From Cranoglanis bouderius (taxonomy: Eukaryota > Chordata > Actinopteri > Siluriformes > Cranoglanididae): a stretch of 64,000 nucleotides of DNA. Below the pieces are notes generated by a model. That model saw nothing but the letters and a program-made list of their open reading frames with translations. It did not search any database and was not told the origin of the DNA. Shown piece by piece: positions 45,393-58,337 of the stretch (position 1 is its first letter; each line of letters starts with the position of its first letter). The position numbers were made by a program, and so were the translations under genes. The stretch spans positions 27,795,755-27,859,754 of the forward strand of contig CM042542.1 in NCBI GenBank assembly GCA_023630585.1, given 5' to 3'.

Positions 45393-46129
45393 GACTTAAG
45401 CCGTGAAACGGCAGACAGTATTCAGAAGTCTTATAGATCTGTTTCCAGATGGCCACACGCACCTGTCAAACATATCACCAGTGTGCAGATGAGAAAGTTT
45501 AGGAATCACATTTATGATAAGAAGACCCAAGTAAGTTGTATGAAACACAAAGAATGGAATAATAATTGAATACTGTTCAAATAACTTTTTCGGCACACTG
45601 GTTCTCTCATGATAAAACCTGTACATCAGAAAGTCTAGATATGCATCACCTTAATATCCGTTATGCGGGAGTCAAGAACGCCCACCAGAAATCCGTCATG
45701 GCTGGATGACACTCATTTAATAAAGCTTATTAAATCTGCCCCACAGTCCCCATCTGCAGTCAGGCCGAAGCCTTCTGCACTAAGAAGGTACGTACAAGTA
45801 TACATAATGCAATGAGGTTTTTTTTTTTTTTTTTTTGTTCAGATGTTACATTTGACCTTTGGAAACTGTTTTGAATAGATATACATTCACATGACAATCT
45901 ACCATCGATATCTCAATCTGAAGAAGCTGTCTGGAGAGGGTAAAGGCACAGCTGAGTGGTTTACAGTACCAGCATAGGCAATGAGTATTCCCAGATTGTC
46001 TCATTTGTTCTTACTTGTGAAGAGTCCACTGAATGTCTAGAGCCCATGTGTCGTGGGAGTAACGGACAGATTCCAGCAGGCCAATCATGCCTGTGTCTAA
46101 GATCTTGTATTCTGACCGTAAGTGCTGTC

Positions 46130-47990
46130 GCGGCGCAGCACTTATCTCAACGGCCGCTGTTGAGACCTCGCTCCAGCCTTGGGTGCACGGTGGCATGGTG
46201 GTGCGCCTGGACACATTCCATTGATCCATCGATTCGATGCAGCCGTCACAAGAGACAGCCACTTCAAGCATGCTGTGTTCGAAGTCTGACCTAGCAGGAG
46301 CAGGGCTGGCCTACAACCGCACTTGGAGCTGCTCATCAAGGCTGTCGGAGCAAAGGACCCGCAACTTTTAACACGCCACTGACAAAGACATGGTGCGACT
46401 CTATGTGTCAAAGGTACAACTGAAACGCACGCTCTCAGAGTTGCTCTCGGGGCCCGGGAGACGCTCCGACTTGCCCAGATAGCCACTGCCAAGCACAAAA
46501 GGCCCTGCCGGGCTAGACGAAAGTGGAGTCAGCTTCTTCAAGTCATCAGGTACATAAACTAACGCAAACATATATATATTAAAAAAAAAAAAAAAAAAAG
46601 TTATTAGTAGTTCATCAATATTGGAAGCATAGCATATGAAGCACATGTACACTATATATGTGCCGGTTATCATGCACTATGTTGACACACACATGTTGTC
46701 TACTGCATAAATGTTTAACTGTTCATTATGGTCTATTTACAGAAGCAATAGATGAGGTGTGGGAAGGCCAACAATGGCGCCTAGAGTGCTCCCAGGATCC
46801 TCCAGACATGAACATGTACCGAGTGGCTCGCACTCACAAATATCAGTGGGGTGGATGTGGACGTGTCTCAGTGGAAGCAACAGCCTGTAGGGATTCCACA
46901 AAACTCTGCCTAATATGATTCCGGTACAAGTTATGTAAACAGTTTCTTGAAAGACCCCATTATTGCTCTCTCCCACTTATACCATCCCTCCAGTGAGCTT
47001 TATTTTTCATCCTGTTCATTATAGTGAGTTGTCATAAACATTTTAATGGTCTGCATGTTGCAGTTTTGCACACATGAATGCCACTGAACTTGTGATGTTT
47101 GTGAAGTAGCCCTGTTATAAGGCCTCCGCCAACTGCTAGAACCCCAGAAGACAAACTCAAGGGAACACGCTTACTTAACACTTCACTCTTTTCGCTACGG
47201 TAAAGTATAAAGGCAACAAACATATAGTGTAAAGTGATTAATAGGGATAACTAAAATAGACAATCTCATACATTGGTAGGCCTTGACCATTCTTTTTACC
47301 TCTGTAACTGTAAATACATAATCATACATCAAAACTCTCACAGTAACATATGATTAAATGATTGACCATCTAATTGACCAGTTATCATTATATTAATCAA
47401 TCGATCAGTGAGAAAAGGATAAAGCAAAGTCAGATAAAAGGGAGAGGAGCATAATCCCCCTCCTCATAGCGCCCGTGACATTTGGCGCATTATCATTACC
47501 TGTGCTATGTGTGGCAATTCCATAATTTGGGGATTTCAAGAATTTATTATAATTTTTCGTCATCCCAAGGTCCTCACTGAGCGGCGCGTCCTCATCGGGT
47601 TTACCTGATTAGCGGAATCGCATGGTGGAACTCAGAGCCCAGTTCCGACACCGTGTACGATGGAAAAGGTCGACGCCACAGAACGTACTCAGCACGTCTG
47701 ATCGAGCGCCTCAACAGCCGCTGCCGGCAGCTATGGTTTGGAATGCCTCTTCAACCAGGTGAGTCTGGTCCGTTCGCCCTAAGCGACATCTTAAAGGATG
47801 GACCCAGTCCAGAGGAGGAGGTGGTTCGGCCTGGCCATCTTGCTGATGCCGCCGTGATTCAGCAAGTCAAGATGGCTAAACGTTATGCACCAGCCCAACG
47901 AGATACCGGTGCTCAAACAACTGGCTGATGTACACACTGGTCAAACTTTTCTGGCTGAAGTTACCTCACATACTCTGGCGAGCCCTGAAA
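46130..47990 (+). pseudogene. Decayed transposase-like gene, right copy A
   Basis: Inverted copy of the pseudogene at 1985-3870, here on the + strand. The donor catcag|gtacat (about 46549), acceptor ttacag (about 46740) and exon start EAIDEVWEGQQW are kept. So is the later block VYLISGIAWWNSEP and GKGRRHRTYSARLIERLNSR (about 47600-47715). A base lost in the TFHWIHRF region and other indels shift the frame. Confidence 0.65.
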
Positions 47991-48543
47991 AATAAAACAA
48001 AACACTTTACTATGTGTAACGAGTCACTGTCTAAAAACTGAACATTTGCTGTGCTATTACAGGCACACAGTACATGCCAGTGGCAGTTGTTTTGCGAAGA
48101 CTTAATCACAAACTCGGTCTATTTTCCGGACAACACTTTCAAGACCACAGTTAAAGAAAATCAGTGAATAAACAAAACAAAACAAAACACCAAACAAAAA
48201 AGGATTGTTTTCTCCATTTTTTCAGGGATTAATTCATAGATGTCTAATACTCAGATCCAATACAGTTATTACTTTATGCATGTTTGTATGCATCAGTTAA
48301 ATACCCTTTAGTGCAAAAGGTGAGCGAGAATTATCAACCAAATCCTGTCCACCTTTTTCCAGAGAAACCAACGAGCGCCGCCATGATGGATTCTAACTTC
48401 CATTGTACTGTTGTCCTGTTCCGGTCTCTAAAGGAACCCTTATTAAAACTGGCTAAAGAGTTCGACTGAATTAATTTAACAGAAACTTTTGAATAAAAGA
48501 GTAAAATGAGCTCGGGGCCAAGCTGAAGAAATTCTTGAAAAGA

Positions 48544-48557
48544 CTGCCACCTAGTGG
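48544..48557 (-). promoter_or_regulatory. CTCF-core-like motif, right copy A
   Basis: Reverse complement of the motif at 1426-1439, therefore pointing toward the left-hand copies. Confidence 0.45.
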
Positions 48558-50600
48558 ATAAAGTGCGATATGATACAGGATGTTTTTACAGTTACTTGCT
48601 TTTAATAATATATTAAATACATTATTAATGATAAATATTGTCCATATATGCAGCTCATCAAATATGACGGGCAGCATTTAAGAATATTCATACTCGGAGA
48701 CGCTGACAAAAAAATCTTATTTTAGCCTGTTTACCCAGTAACTCCGGATTGAGTGTTCTACCTCATTAACTCAGAGATGGCTCTCTATTAAATGTGCATG
48801 TTCACAGAAATTTCTTTAGACAGTTTAACATCCAGGATGTTTGTAGTAGTCTAAACTCCGATGTAGAATTAGGAATGCTAAAATAACGTGTCTGTCTACA
48901 GTTGATGTCATACAATCTCTTTATTTATTTATTTATTTTTAAAATTAATGCCACGGAACCAAAGATCAAAATACAGAGAACATCAACATCACGTACAAAG
49001 AGGTGACATTACATGCAAAGCGCCATTTACAGACGTATGTAACAGTAAATAAACAATACAAAACGGAAAAGCTTTAACAAAACAAATTAAAACTATTAAG
49101 TAAATTAACTGTTTTAAAAGTCTTAAGAGAACCCAATACAGATTTTAGTCTTTTAGCAAACATAATAGCTAAAATATTATAAAAACCAGACGTGTGTGAC
49201 GCTGTAGACGCCGGACTAATCACGCTACAATTCATTTTTACTTCTGTACAGCGCAAATTTTGAGATTCTACAGTTGTGCAAAGTCTATGGTGACTGTAGA
49301 CAATTACGAATTCCGATTGGCCGAGAGTCTACAGTCAGTGTAGACTTCCACTGTGGCCTACCGATAACATCCTAGATTGACTGTAGACGATCAATCACAA
49401 GCCAGCAATGCTGCCAAATAAGCATGCTCGCATTGACAGTTTATTCACGCTTGCTTCTGAATATGTAATGAGATCCATGATGTTCAGCAGAACTGCTTTT
49501 TTTTTTTCTTTTTTCCCTAGCATGTACACTAAAATGACAATAGTCAGGCCAGGAGAAACTGCTACACGGTAAGTAATAAGAGTCAGTAAAAATATTGAAC
49601 AATTTTATGAAGATCGTTTGAAAGCCTTGGTACAGTTGAAGTTATCAATTAAACTGATGAGAACAGATTTTCCTTTCATCAGATTTTATTGTCACCGTGG
49701 CATTATATTTTACATCCACACCTCTTTTTGTCTTCAAGGCATGTAATATTTGATACAAGACACAAAAACACAAAATTTACAAATAAAATACAAGTTGGTT
49801 CAAATAAAATGTGTTGAAAGGTATTGTCCATGTGTGTGAAGTTTTGTCAGAACACTTGCCATCAGTCATGTGGAATGATTATCACAGGAGATCTGGAAGC
49901 AGTCTCAGGTGATGCACATCGTGCCTGAACGTGGGGTGTGGTGGCAAAGTGGATGCTTGGTAAGAAGGCTGCGGCTGTTGAGTGCAACGCACTCCAAAAC
50001 AGGACACAATAAAACTACAAACTTTCAAATGTTCATTTGATCAATAATCTTATGTTCTGCTCATTTTCCTCTTTACAAAATAACAATAAAAAAACCCCAT
50101 AAATGGTGCTTGACTGACTGGAAAATCAATATTGTTGTTACTAATGGAAAACAGTCTGAATGGAACCCATGCAGACACCAACAGTTCCATTTGGAAACGA
50201 CTTTTAAGAGACTCAGACCCAAAACGGGCCGTGACCCTGAACAACCATTCCCATAGATAACCATTAAGTAGCTTCTGTACTAAAAGAGCAAGAGCTTTTC
50301 TTACAGGAAAGTGTAGCTATTAAAGAAAAAAAGGACTACTTCATTAGGTAAGGAAGGTCTCAATTTCTGACACTGATTAATGGGGAGAATTTAGAAAGAC
50401 ATGATGTTTTTACAGTAATTAGGAACAGGATGAGACGGAAATGATCTTACTGTACATCTCAAGGTGCAACACCTTCCATTAATCATGATCTTGAACCATA
50501 TAGTTTTCATGATGCCACAATTATTTGCACGTGAAAATAAATGGACTCGACGGCGACACCGACAAATGACAACAGCTTCTGTTTTTGGAAGACCGAATAT

Positions 50601-50761
50601 CAGGGGAGAGCTAACGCAGTCCCCACTACCACAAATGACGCAGTCAAGATTCCCACATGTGGGGGACGCGCAGGGGTCAGCACGGCCAGAGTGCAACGGC
50701 TCAGCCTCGCCCTGGGTGAACCACCTTCCTGATCGTGGCATCATCCCTGCCAGGTAAGTAT
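50601..50761 (-). ncRNA. U1 snRNA gene, diverged copy
   Basis: On the minus strand it starts atacttacctggcagggatg and ends tcccctg, about 161 nt, with the 5' splice-site recognition end and Sm site (catttgtgg) intact. U1 pairs with 5' splice sites as part of the spliceosome. Several changes fall elsewhere: gatgatgcc for gagatacc in stem I, and cgcgtccccc for cgagttcccc in the third stem region. The copy is therefore either a variant or a decaying gene. PSE-like and ZNF143-like promoter elements lie at the expected distances, and a 3'-box-like ccaaaaacagaag follows. Confidence 0.9.
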
Positions 50762-50801
50762 GAATTCCACCTCCGGCGGCTACTGACCGCACCACAGCGC
50801 A

Positions 50802-50823
50802 CACTGTTTACCATCATGGTGAA
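50802..50823 (-). promoter_or_regulatory. PSE-like element of U1 (50601-50761)
   Basis: Reverse complement reads ttcaccatgatggtaaacag plus tg, 41-62 bases upstream of the U1 start. Confidence 0.65.
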
Positions 50824-50956
50824 GAACACAGCACTGAACATTACACAAACATCCGAGGCTAAGACACTGCAGTCTAAAAGTGCTGCACACATTATACTAG
50901 TTTTATTATACATAAAGCTGTGGGGTCGTTTATTCTCTTAGCAACGACAGTACAAG

Positions 50957-50974
50957 ACTTCCCATGATGCACTG
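50957..50974 (-). promoter_or_regulatory. ZNF143-like distal element of U1 (50601-50761)
   Basis: The sequence acttcccatgatgcactg lies 196-213 bases upstream of the U1 start. Confidence 0.6.
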
Positions 50975-51818
50975 CTTCTGAATACGTAATGAGACCCACA
51001 ATGTTCTTCAGGAAACTGCTTTTTTAATTGTAGCACGACACCAACATCACAACAGCCAGTCGAAAGCAGAAACAGCGCATTGCTGCACGGTAAGCAATGA
51101 GAGTCAGTCATTTTTTTTTTTTTTTTATGAAGACTGTTTTAAAGCCTCGGTACAGATTGCCCTGCCCCTGGTGTGCAGATCAGGTACCGCTAAAACAAAA
51201 GACGACTTTCTCTACAAGAAATCTCCTTCCATTCATTTTATTACCAAATAACGGGGTAGAAAATCTGCTTTCAACTTTATACTTCATTCAAAATGACTAT
51301 ATAATAACAACTATATGAACAAAGATCGCTGAACAAACACGCATGAGAGCGAATTTTGTGTCCGACCGTAATAAAGAGTCCGGATAGATAGATCCGCCTG
51401 CCAAAAATGATGGCTGCTGTATTAATTTATTATTGATAGTAATAATAACAACAACAACAACAAGGTTAATAAATCAACAACAACTATCTGGTTAAGTTAG
51501 ATCGTAGTCATGAAATAAATATTTTTGTTATATCCAGAAAATAAACTACTTTACTGTGCGCTTATCATCGGGTACAGTTTGGTTTAAAAATGCAGCCAAA
51601 ATGTGTGTAAAAGTACAGGCTCCACTCGCACAAAAGGACACTCGCCTCAACAACGTTAAAAACCCTTTCCTGAGGTGAACTGTGAATCGAGTGAGATCAC
51701 AGACAGCTCAAATGCCGAAAGCCAGAAACAAAGTGCACCGCGTGCACTCACATATAAGCGCTTAGCAAAAGCACCAGACCGATATAAAGACATTATCTTT
51801 CTTTGACAGTATAGAGGA

Positions 51819-51964
51819 GGTGCACTGCTCTCGGAAGTACTGCAACACCGGTCGATGCGCGGAGTGGACAGAGCAAGCCCCTATTCCATCTCCCTGTTCC
51901 AAAAATCAATTTAATATATGGTCCCCGGTAGGGGACGATCAGATATTAAACTGATGAGAACAGA
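51819..51964 (-). pseudogene. 5'-truncated U2 copy, right ladder unit 4
   Basis: U2 from nt 39, preceded in transcription direction by poly-A (51981-51965) and the ggcaggcgg flank end. It ends ggtgcact with extra changes (ccgagagcag), and it leads into the normal spacer. Confidence 0.92.
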
Positions 51965-52406
51965 TTTTTTTTTTTTTTTTTCCGCCTGCCATAAATGATG
52001 GCTGCTGTATTAATTTATTATTGATAGTAATAATAACAACAACAACAACAAGGTTAATAAATCAACAACAACTATCTGGTTAAGTTAGATCGTAGTCATG
52101 AAATAAATATTTTTGTTATATCCAGAAAATAAACTACTTTACTGTGCGCTTATCATCGGGTACAGTTTGGTTTAAAAATGCAGCCAAAATGTGTGTAAAA
52201 GTACAGGCTCCACTCGCACAAAAGGACACTCGCCCCAACAACGTTAAAAACCCTTTCCTGAGGTGAACTGTGAATCGAGTGAGATCACAGGCAGCTCAAA
52301 TGCCGAAAGCCAGAAACAAAGTGCACCGCGTGCACTCACATATAAGCGCTTAGCAAAAGCACCAGACCGATATAAAGACATTATCTTTCTTTGACAGTAT
52401 AGAGGA

Positions 52407-52552
52407 GGTGCACTGCTCTCGGAAGTACTGCAACACCGGGTCGATGCGCGGAGTGGACAGAGCAAGCCCCTATTCCATCTCCCTGTTCCAAAATCAATTT
52501 AATATATGGTCCCCGGGTAGGGACGATCAGATATTAAACTGATGAGAACAGA
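52407..52552 (-). pseudogene. 5'-truncated U2 copy, right ladder unit 3
   Basis: U2 from nt 39 after poly-A (52571-52553). It shares the ttctcatcag, gatcgtcc and ccgagagcag changes with its neighbours. Confidence 0.92.
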
Positions 52553-52995
52553 TTTTTTTTTTTTTTTTTTTCCGCTGCCATAAATGATGGCTGCTGTATT
52601 AATTTATTATTGATAGTAATAATAACAACAACAACAACAAGGTTAATAAATCAACAACAACTATCTGGTTAAGTTAGATCGTAGTCATGAAATAAATATT
52701 TTTGTTATATCCAGAAAATAAACTACTTTACTGTGCGCTTATCATCGGGTACAGTTTGGTTTAAAAATGCAGCCAAAATGTGTGTAAAAGTACAGGCTCC
52801 ACTCGCACAAAAGGACACTCGCCTCAACAACGTTAAAAACCCTTTCCTGAGGTGAACTGTGAATCGAGTGAGATCACAGACAGCTCAAATGCCGAAAGCC
52901 AGAAACAAAGTGCACCGCGTGCACTCACATATAAGCGCTTAGCAAAAGCACCAGACCGATATAAAGACATTATCTTTCTTTGACAGTATAGAGGA

Positions 52996-53141
52996 GGTGC
53001 ACCGCTCCCGGAAGTACTGCAACACCGGGTCGATGCGCGGAGTGGACAGAGCAAGCCCCTATTCCATCTCACTGTTCCAAAATCAATTTAATATATGGTC
53101 CCCGGTAGGGGACGATCAGATATTAAACTGGTGAGAACAGA
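52996..53141 (-). pseudogene. 5'-truncated U2 copy, right ladder unit 2
   Basis: U2 from nt 39 after poly-A (53154-53142), with ttctcaccag as in the copy at 15917. Confidence 0.92.
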
Positions 53142-53581
53142 TTTTTTTTTTTTTCCGTCTGCCATATAAATGATGGCTGCTGTATTAATTTATTATTGAT
53201 AGTAATAATAACAACAACAACAACAAGGTTAATAAATCAACAACAACTATCTGGTTAAGTTAGATCGTAGTCATGAAATAAATATTTTTGTTATATCCAG
53301 AAAATAAACTACTTTACTGTGCGCTTATCATCGGGTACAGTTTGGTTTAAAAATGCAGCCAAAATGTGTGTAAAAGTACAGGCTCCACTCGCACAAAAGG
53401 ACACTCGCCCCAACAACGTTAAAAACCCTTTCCTGAGGTGAACTGTGAATCGAGTGAGATCACAGGCAGCTCAAATGCCGAAAGCCAGAAACAAAGTGCA
53501 CCGCGTGCACTCACATATAAGCGCTTAGCAAAAGCACCAGACCGATATAAAGACATTATCTTTCTTTGACAGTATAGAGGA

Positions 53582-53755
53582 GGTGCACCGTTCCCGGAAG
53601 TACTGCAATACCGGGTCGATGCGCGGAGTGGACAGAGCAAGCCCCTATTCCAAAAATCAATTTAATATATGGTCCCCGGGTAGGGGACGTATCAGATCTT
53701 AACCTGATCAGCACAGATACTCCACTTGATCTTAGCCAAAAGGCCGAGAAGCGAT
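53582..53755 (-). ncRNA. U2 snRNA gene, uninterrupted but mutated
   Basis: This is the only U2 with both ends. It begins atcgcttctcggccttttgg at 53755 and ends ggtgcacc. It lacks the Keno-like insertion and so shows the empty target. Two kinds of damage are seen. Five T-to-G changes lie at U2 nt 34, 44, 47, 53 and 58, the first inside the branch-point recognition sequence (GUAGUA becomes GGAGUA). A 13-base deletion lies just after the Sm site, between two ggaa repeats. Length is 174 rather than about 187 nt. Whether it is transcribed is unknown. A 3' box follows. Confidence 0.9.
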
Positions 53756-54613
53756 ACCGACAACTGCAAACAACAAACGGTAACATTCCACAGGACAGTA
53801 AACCCGAGGACGGCAACCACCAAAACAAAAGGAAAATGATAATGAATGCAGAAAACGGACTAATCAGAGACGAGAATACAAAATCCTCTGCGCTACAAAC
53901 TCACACTGGTTTAGAAAGTAGTTTTCAAAACAAACCTTAAACTGGATAAACATCCTTCCATTGTAACGATTAACACAAGACAAACCAAATGCGTGGAATT
54001 TAAAAAGAAGATGTTAAACTTAACACGAGTTATACAACATTCCCTCTCAGTGGCCAAATGTGGTATTGCTGGAGAAGGCAGCTCAGGGAGGACAAAAGGA
54101 CAACCGCCTAGAATAGCTGCAACTCCATGTAAAACTTTTTCACGAGGATTTCTTGGCGAAAAGATGATAAATTATGGGCAGTAGTATTAATACATGTAAA
54201 CTAAACGGTCAGAATTACCAAACAGGTACTGAATGCCAATTTCACTAGAAATACCGACTTATTGTAATTACCAAGAAACCCTTCACGTTTTTTTTTTTTT
54301 TTTTTTCGTGGTACAAAGGACAAACATTGTGCCAATAAAATATATTTAGCTTTATAAAACACCAACGCCGCTCTCCTCCGCCCCAAATTTACTAAAAAGG
54401 AAAAGAAGTTCATCTTTACACATGCAGTCACTCATCATCCGCCATTTTCAAACAGCACTTTATACAGGCCTGCTCGATCATATTCAGCGCCAGCTACCTT
54501 TATTTCATTTCATTTATTCAGGCCGCACAGTCTTTTCCACCGCCATGTATTAAAAGATACTTTTGTCTCCCCAAACAAAACAAAAAGAAAAACACAACAA
54601 AATGCATACCTAC

Positions 54614-54813
54614 CACAATGTCACGAGTATCTAAAGGACAGTCTTGAGCCAGCAATCCAAACTGCTCTGACGGTAAAATTAAGAGAAAATTGCAATCACC
54701 TGCTGCTACAGAATCAAGTTCCGCTCCACAACAGTGCCACCTAGGGGTGTAATAAGACTCTGTCCACTTCCATGCTCTTCTGTACATGTGGATCATAATG
54801 ATTGCATTAGAAT
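54614..54813 (-). CDS. Exon-like segment, inverted copy
   Basis: Same 200-nt segment and splice signals as 8158-8357, with the same translated residues (MIHMYRRAWKWTESYY onward). The identity is unknown. Confidence 0.35.
54734..54747 (-). promoter_or_regulatory. CTCF-core-like motif, second type, right copy
   Basis: Reverse complement of the motif at 8224-8237. Confidence 0.4.
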
Positions 54814-55228
54814 CTGCGGGGGAAAAAAGAGAAAGTTAAAGAGAAAGAAAAACAAAGCACTTAACTCGAGATCTCACTTGCTCTTTCACATTGCGAGCAG
54901 GTGTCAACGAGTGACTGAGTAAAAGGAAACCCGCAAACTGTCCACCCTACATATTAAACAATAGAGATTCATTGCTTGTGTTGTATCTACACTTATTTTG
55001 AGGTTATATTCCAGCATTTATGTGGAGGCTCACAAATGAACAAATGGGGAAAACATTCTCTGACAGTCTAGGGGCAAATTTAAAATCTAACGCCAACAAC
55101 TGTCCCCATAATGAGATTATGGTTTAGAATATGTCATACATGTCTATATACTCTACAAAAGGAGAAAAACCCAAAAACCAGCATGTGCTCAGTGGAGATA
55201 AGTGGCCAGACGACTTAAGCCGTGGAAA

Positions 55229-58200
55229 TCATCTTTTTCCTTTCGGCTGTTCCCTTCAGGGGTCGCCACAGCGAATCATCTGCCTCCCTCTCGCCCTATC
55301 CCCTGCCTCCTCTTCCCCCAGACCGACTCCCTTCACGTCCTCCTTCACCACATCCATAAACCTCCTCTTTGGTCCTCCTCTCGGCCTCCTGCCCGGCAGC
55401 TCTGACCTCGGCATCCTTTACCGATATGTTCACTCTCCCTCCTCTGAACATGTCCAAACCATCTCAACCTGGCCTCTAACTTTGTCTCCAAAACATCTCA
55501 CATGGGCTGTCCCTCTGACGACTCATTCCTGATCCTATCCATCCTCGCCACGCCCAAAGAGAACCTCAACATCTTCAGCTCTGCTACCTCTAACTCTTCC
55601 TCCTGTCTTTGCCTCAGTGCAACTGTCTCCAAACCATACAACATCGCTGGTCTCACTACTGTCCTGTACACCTTTCCTTTCATTCGTGCCGGTACTCTTT
55701 TATCACACAACAGACCTGACACTTTTCTCCACCCCTTCCAACCTGCCTGCACACGCTTCTTCACCTCTTTTCCACACTCCCGCTGCTCTGGACTGTTGCC
55801 CCTAAGTACTTAAAATCCTGCACCTTCTTTATCTCTTCTCTCTGTAACCTCGCTGTTCCACTTGGATCCCTCTCATTCACACACCTGTATTCTGTCTTGC
55901 TGCGACTAACCTTCATTCCTCTTCTCTCCAGAGCAAACCTCCACCTCTCTAGAGTTTCCTCCACCTGCTCCCTGCTCTCACTACAGATCGCGGCGGCATC
56001 CGCAAACATCATAGTCCATGGAGATTCCTGTCTGACCTCATCCGTCAGCCTGTCCATCACCACCGCAAACAAGAAGGGGCTCAGAGCCGATCCTTGATGC
56101 AGTCCCACCTTCACCGTGAACTCCTCTGTCACACCTACCGCACACCTTACCACTGTCCTACTGCTCTCATACATATCCTGCACCACTCTAACATACTTCT
56201 CTGCCACTCCAGACCTCCTCATACAATACCACAGCTCCTCTCTTGGCACCCGGTCATATGCTTTCTAAATCTACAAAGACACAACGCAGCTCTTTCTGAC
56301 CCTCTCTGTACTTCTCCATCAACATTCTCAAAGCAAATATTGCATCTGTAGTGCTCCTTCTTGGCATGAAACCATACTGCTGCTCACTTCTCCCCTTAGC
56401 CTTGCTTCCACTCCTCTTTCCCACAGCTTCACTGTATGGCTCATCAGCTTAATACCTCTGTAGTTTCCACAACTCTGCACAACTCTTTTTGTTCTTAAAA
56501 ATCGGCACCAAAACACTTCTCCTCCCTTCCTCAGGCATCCTCTCACTCTCCAAGACCTCGTTGAACAACCTAGTTAAAAACTCTACTGCCATCTCTCCTA
56601 GACACTTCCATACCTCCACTGGTATGTCATCAGGACCAACCGCCTTTCCTCTCTTCATGCGCTCAAAGCTCTCCTAACTTCACCCTTGCTAATCCTTTCT
56701 ACTTCCTGCTCAACAATATTTGCCTCTACCCACTCTTTCGCTTCTCTGTCATTTTCCTCATTCATCGGTTCCTCAAAGTACTCCTTCCATCTTTCCTCAC
56801 CCTCCTGTCACCTGTCGACACATTTCCATCTCTATCTTTAAATCACTCTAACCTGCTGCACATCCTTACCATCTCTGTCCCTCTGCCTCGCCAACGGACA
56901 CAAATCCCGCCACCTTCCTTACTGTCTAACCTTGCACACATGTCCTCATAAGCTTTCTGTTTGGCCTTTGCCACCTTTATCTTAACCTCATGCTGCATCT
57001 CCCTATATTCCTGTCTACTTTCCTCCGTCCTCTCACTGTCCCACTTCTTCCTAGCTAACCTCTTCCTCTGGATACTCTCCTGAACTTCCTCATTCCACCA
57101 CCAAGTCTCCTTTCCTCCTTCCAGATGACACACCTAGCACCTTCCTACCTGTCTCCCTGATCACTTTGGCTGTAGTAGACCAGTCATCTGGAAGCACCTC
57201 CTGACCACCTAAAGCCTGTCTCATCTCCTCCCGGAAGACCGCACAGCACTCTTCCTTTTCCAACTTCCACCACTTTGTCGCCTGCTCTGCCTTTGCTTTC
57301 TTCATCTTCCTCACCACCAGAGTCATCTTACACACCACCATCCTGTGCTGTCTAGCTACACTCTCTCCTACCACTACTTTGCAATCGCTAATCTCCATCA
57401 GATTACAGTGTCTACATAAGATATGGTCCACCTGTGCGCTCCTGCCCACCGCCTTATACGCCACCCTGTGTTCCTGCCTCTTCTGAAAGTAGGTCTTCAC
57501 CACCGCCATCTACAAACTTTTAGCAAAGTCTACCAACCTCCGCCCTTCTGGGTTCCTTACCTGAAGACCAAACCTGCCCATCACTTCCTCATCCCCACTA
57601 TTCCCTTCACCAACATGTCCATTAAAGTCTGCCCCCATCACCACTCTCTCACCTCTGTGGACACTCTGCATCAGTTCCTCAAACTCGCCTCCAGAATCTG
57701 ACTTTCTCCTCTTCCTCACAACCTACTTGTGGAGCGAAAGCACCAACAACATTCAACATCACACCTTCAATTACCAGCTTCGACTCATCAACTTATCTGA
57801 CACTCTCTTTACCTCCAGAACATTCTTCACAAACTCCTCCTTCGGGATCACACCTACGCCATTTCTCTTCCTGTCCACACCATGATAAAACGGTTTAAAC
57901 CCTGCTCCAATGCTTCTAGCCTTGCTCCCTTTCCACCTGGTCATCTGGACACACAGAATGTCGACTTTCCTCCTCCGCATCATATCTACCAGCTCTCTGC
58001 CTTTACCCGCCATCGCACTCAACATTCAAAGTCCCTACTTTCAGTCCTAAACTCCTGCCTTTCCTCTTCTCTCTCTGCCTACGGACACACCTTCCTCCTC
58101 TCCTTCTTCGACCAACAGTAGCCCGATTTCCGCCAGTGCCCTGTGGGTCAACGGCACTGATGGCGGCCGCCGTTAACCCGGCCCCAACCGATCCGTGTGG

Positions 58201-58337
58201 AAGTCATGTTAGAGATTGGCATATTGAATCTGGCAAACGCTTTACGCCGGATGCCCTTCCCGACACAACCCTCTCTATTTATCCGGCTTGGGACCGCACA
58301 AAAAGTACACTGGCTTGTGACCTCCTGTGGCTAGATT
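55229..58337 (-). mobile_element. RTE LINE, right copy B, complete
   Basis: Inverted counterpart of 4609-7728 with target duplications at 58338-58353 and 55212-55228 (one base inserted in the latter). Coding frames are broken. In this copy the RT active-site stretch reads MMFADAAAI instead of MMFADDDAI, so one of the two catalytic aspartates is lost. The endonuclease has the same QMT triad. Confidence 0.92.

Larger units (their letters stand above)
43443..50761 (-). repeat. Partial U1-U2 unit, - orientation (right copy A)
   Basis: From the U1 start at 50761, read leftward, this matches the post-U1 spacer, the transposase-like pseudogene and the RTE LINE until the gap. It repeats the region 56420-63743 directly, at an offset of about 12.95 kb. 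It lacks a 40-base segment near 49170 that the other copies keep. Confidence 0.92.
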
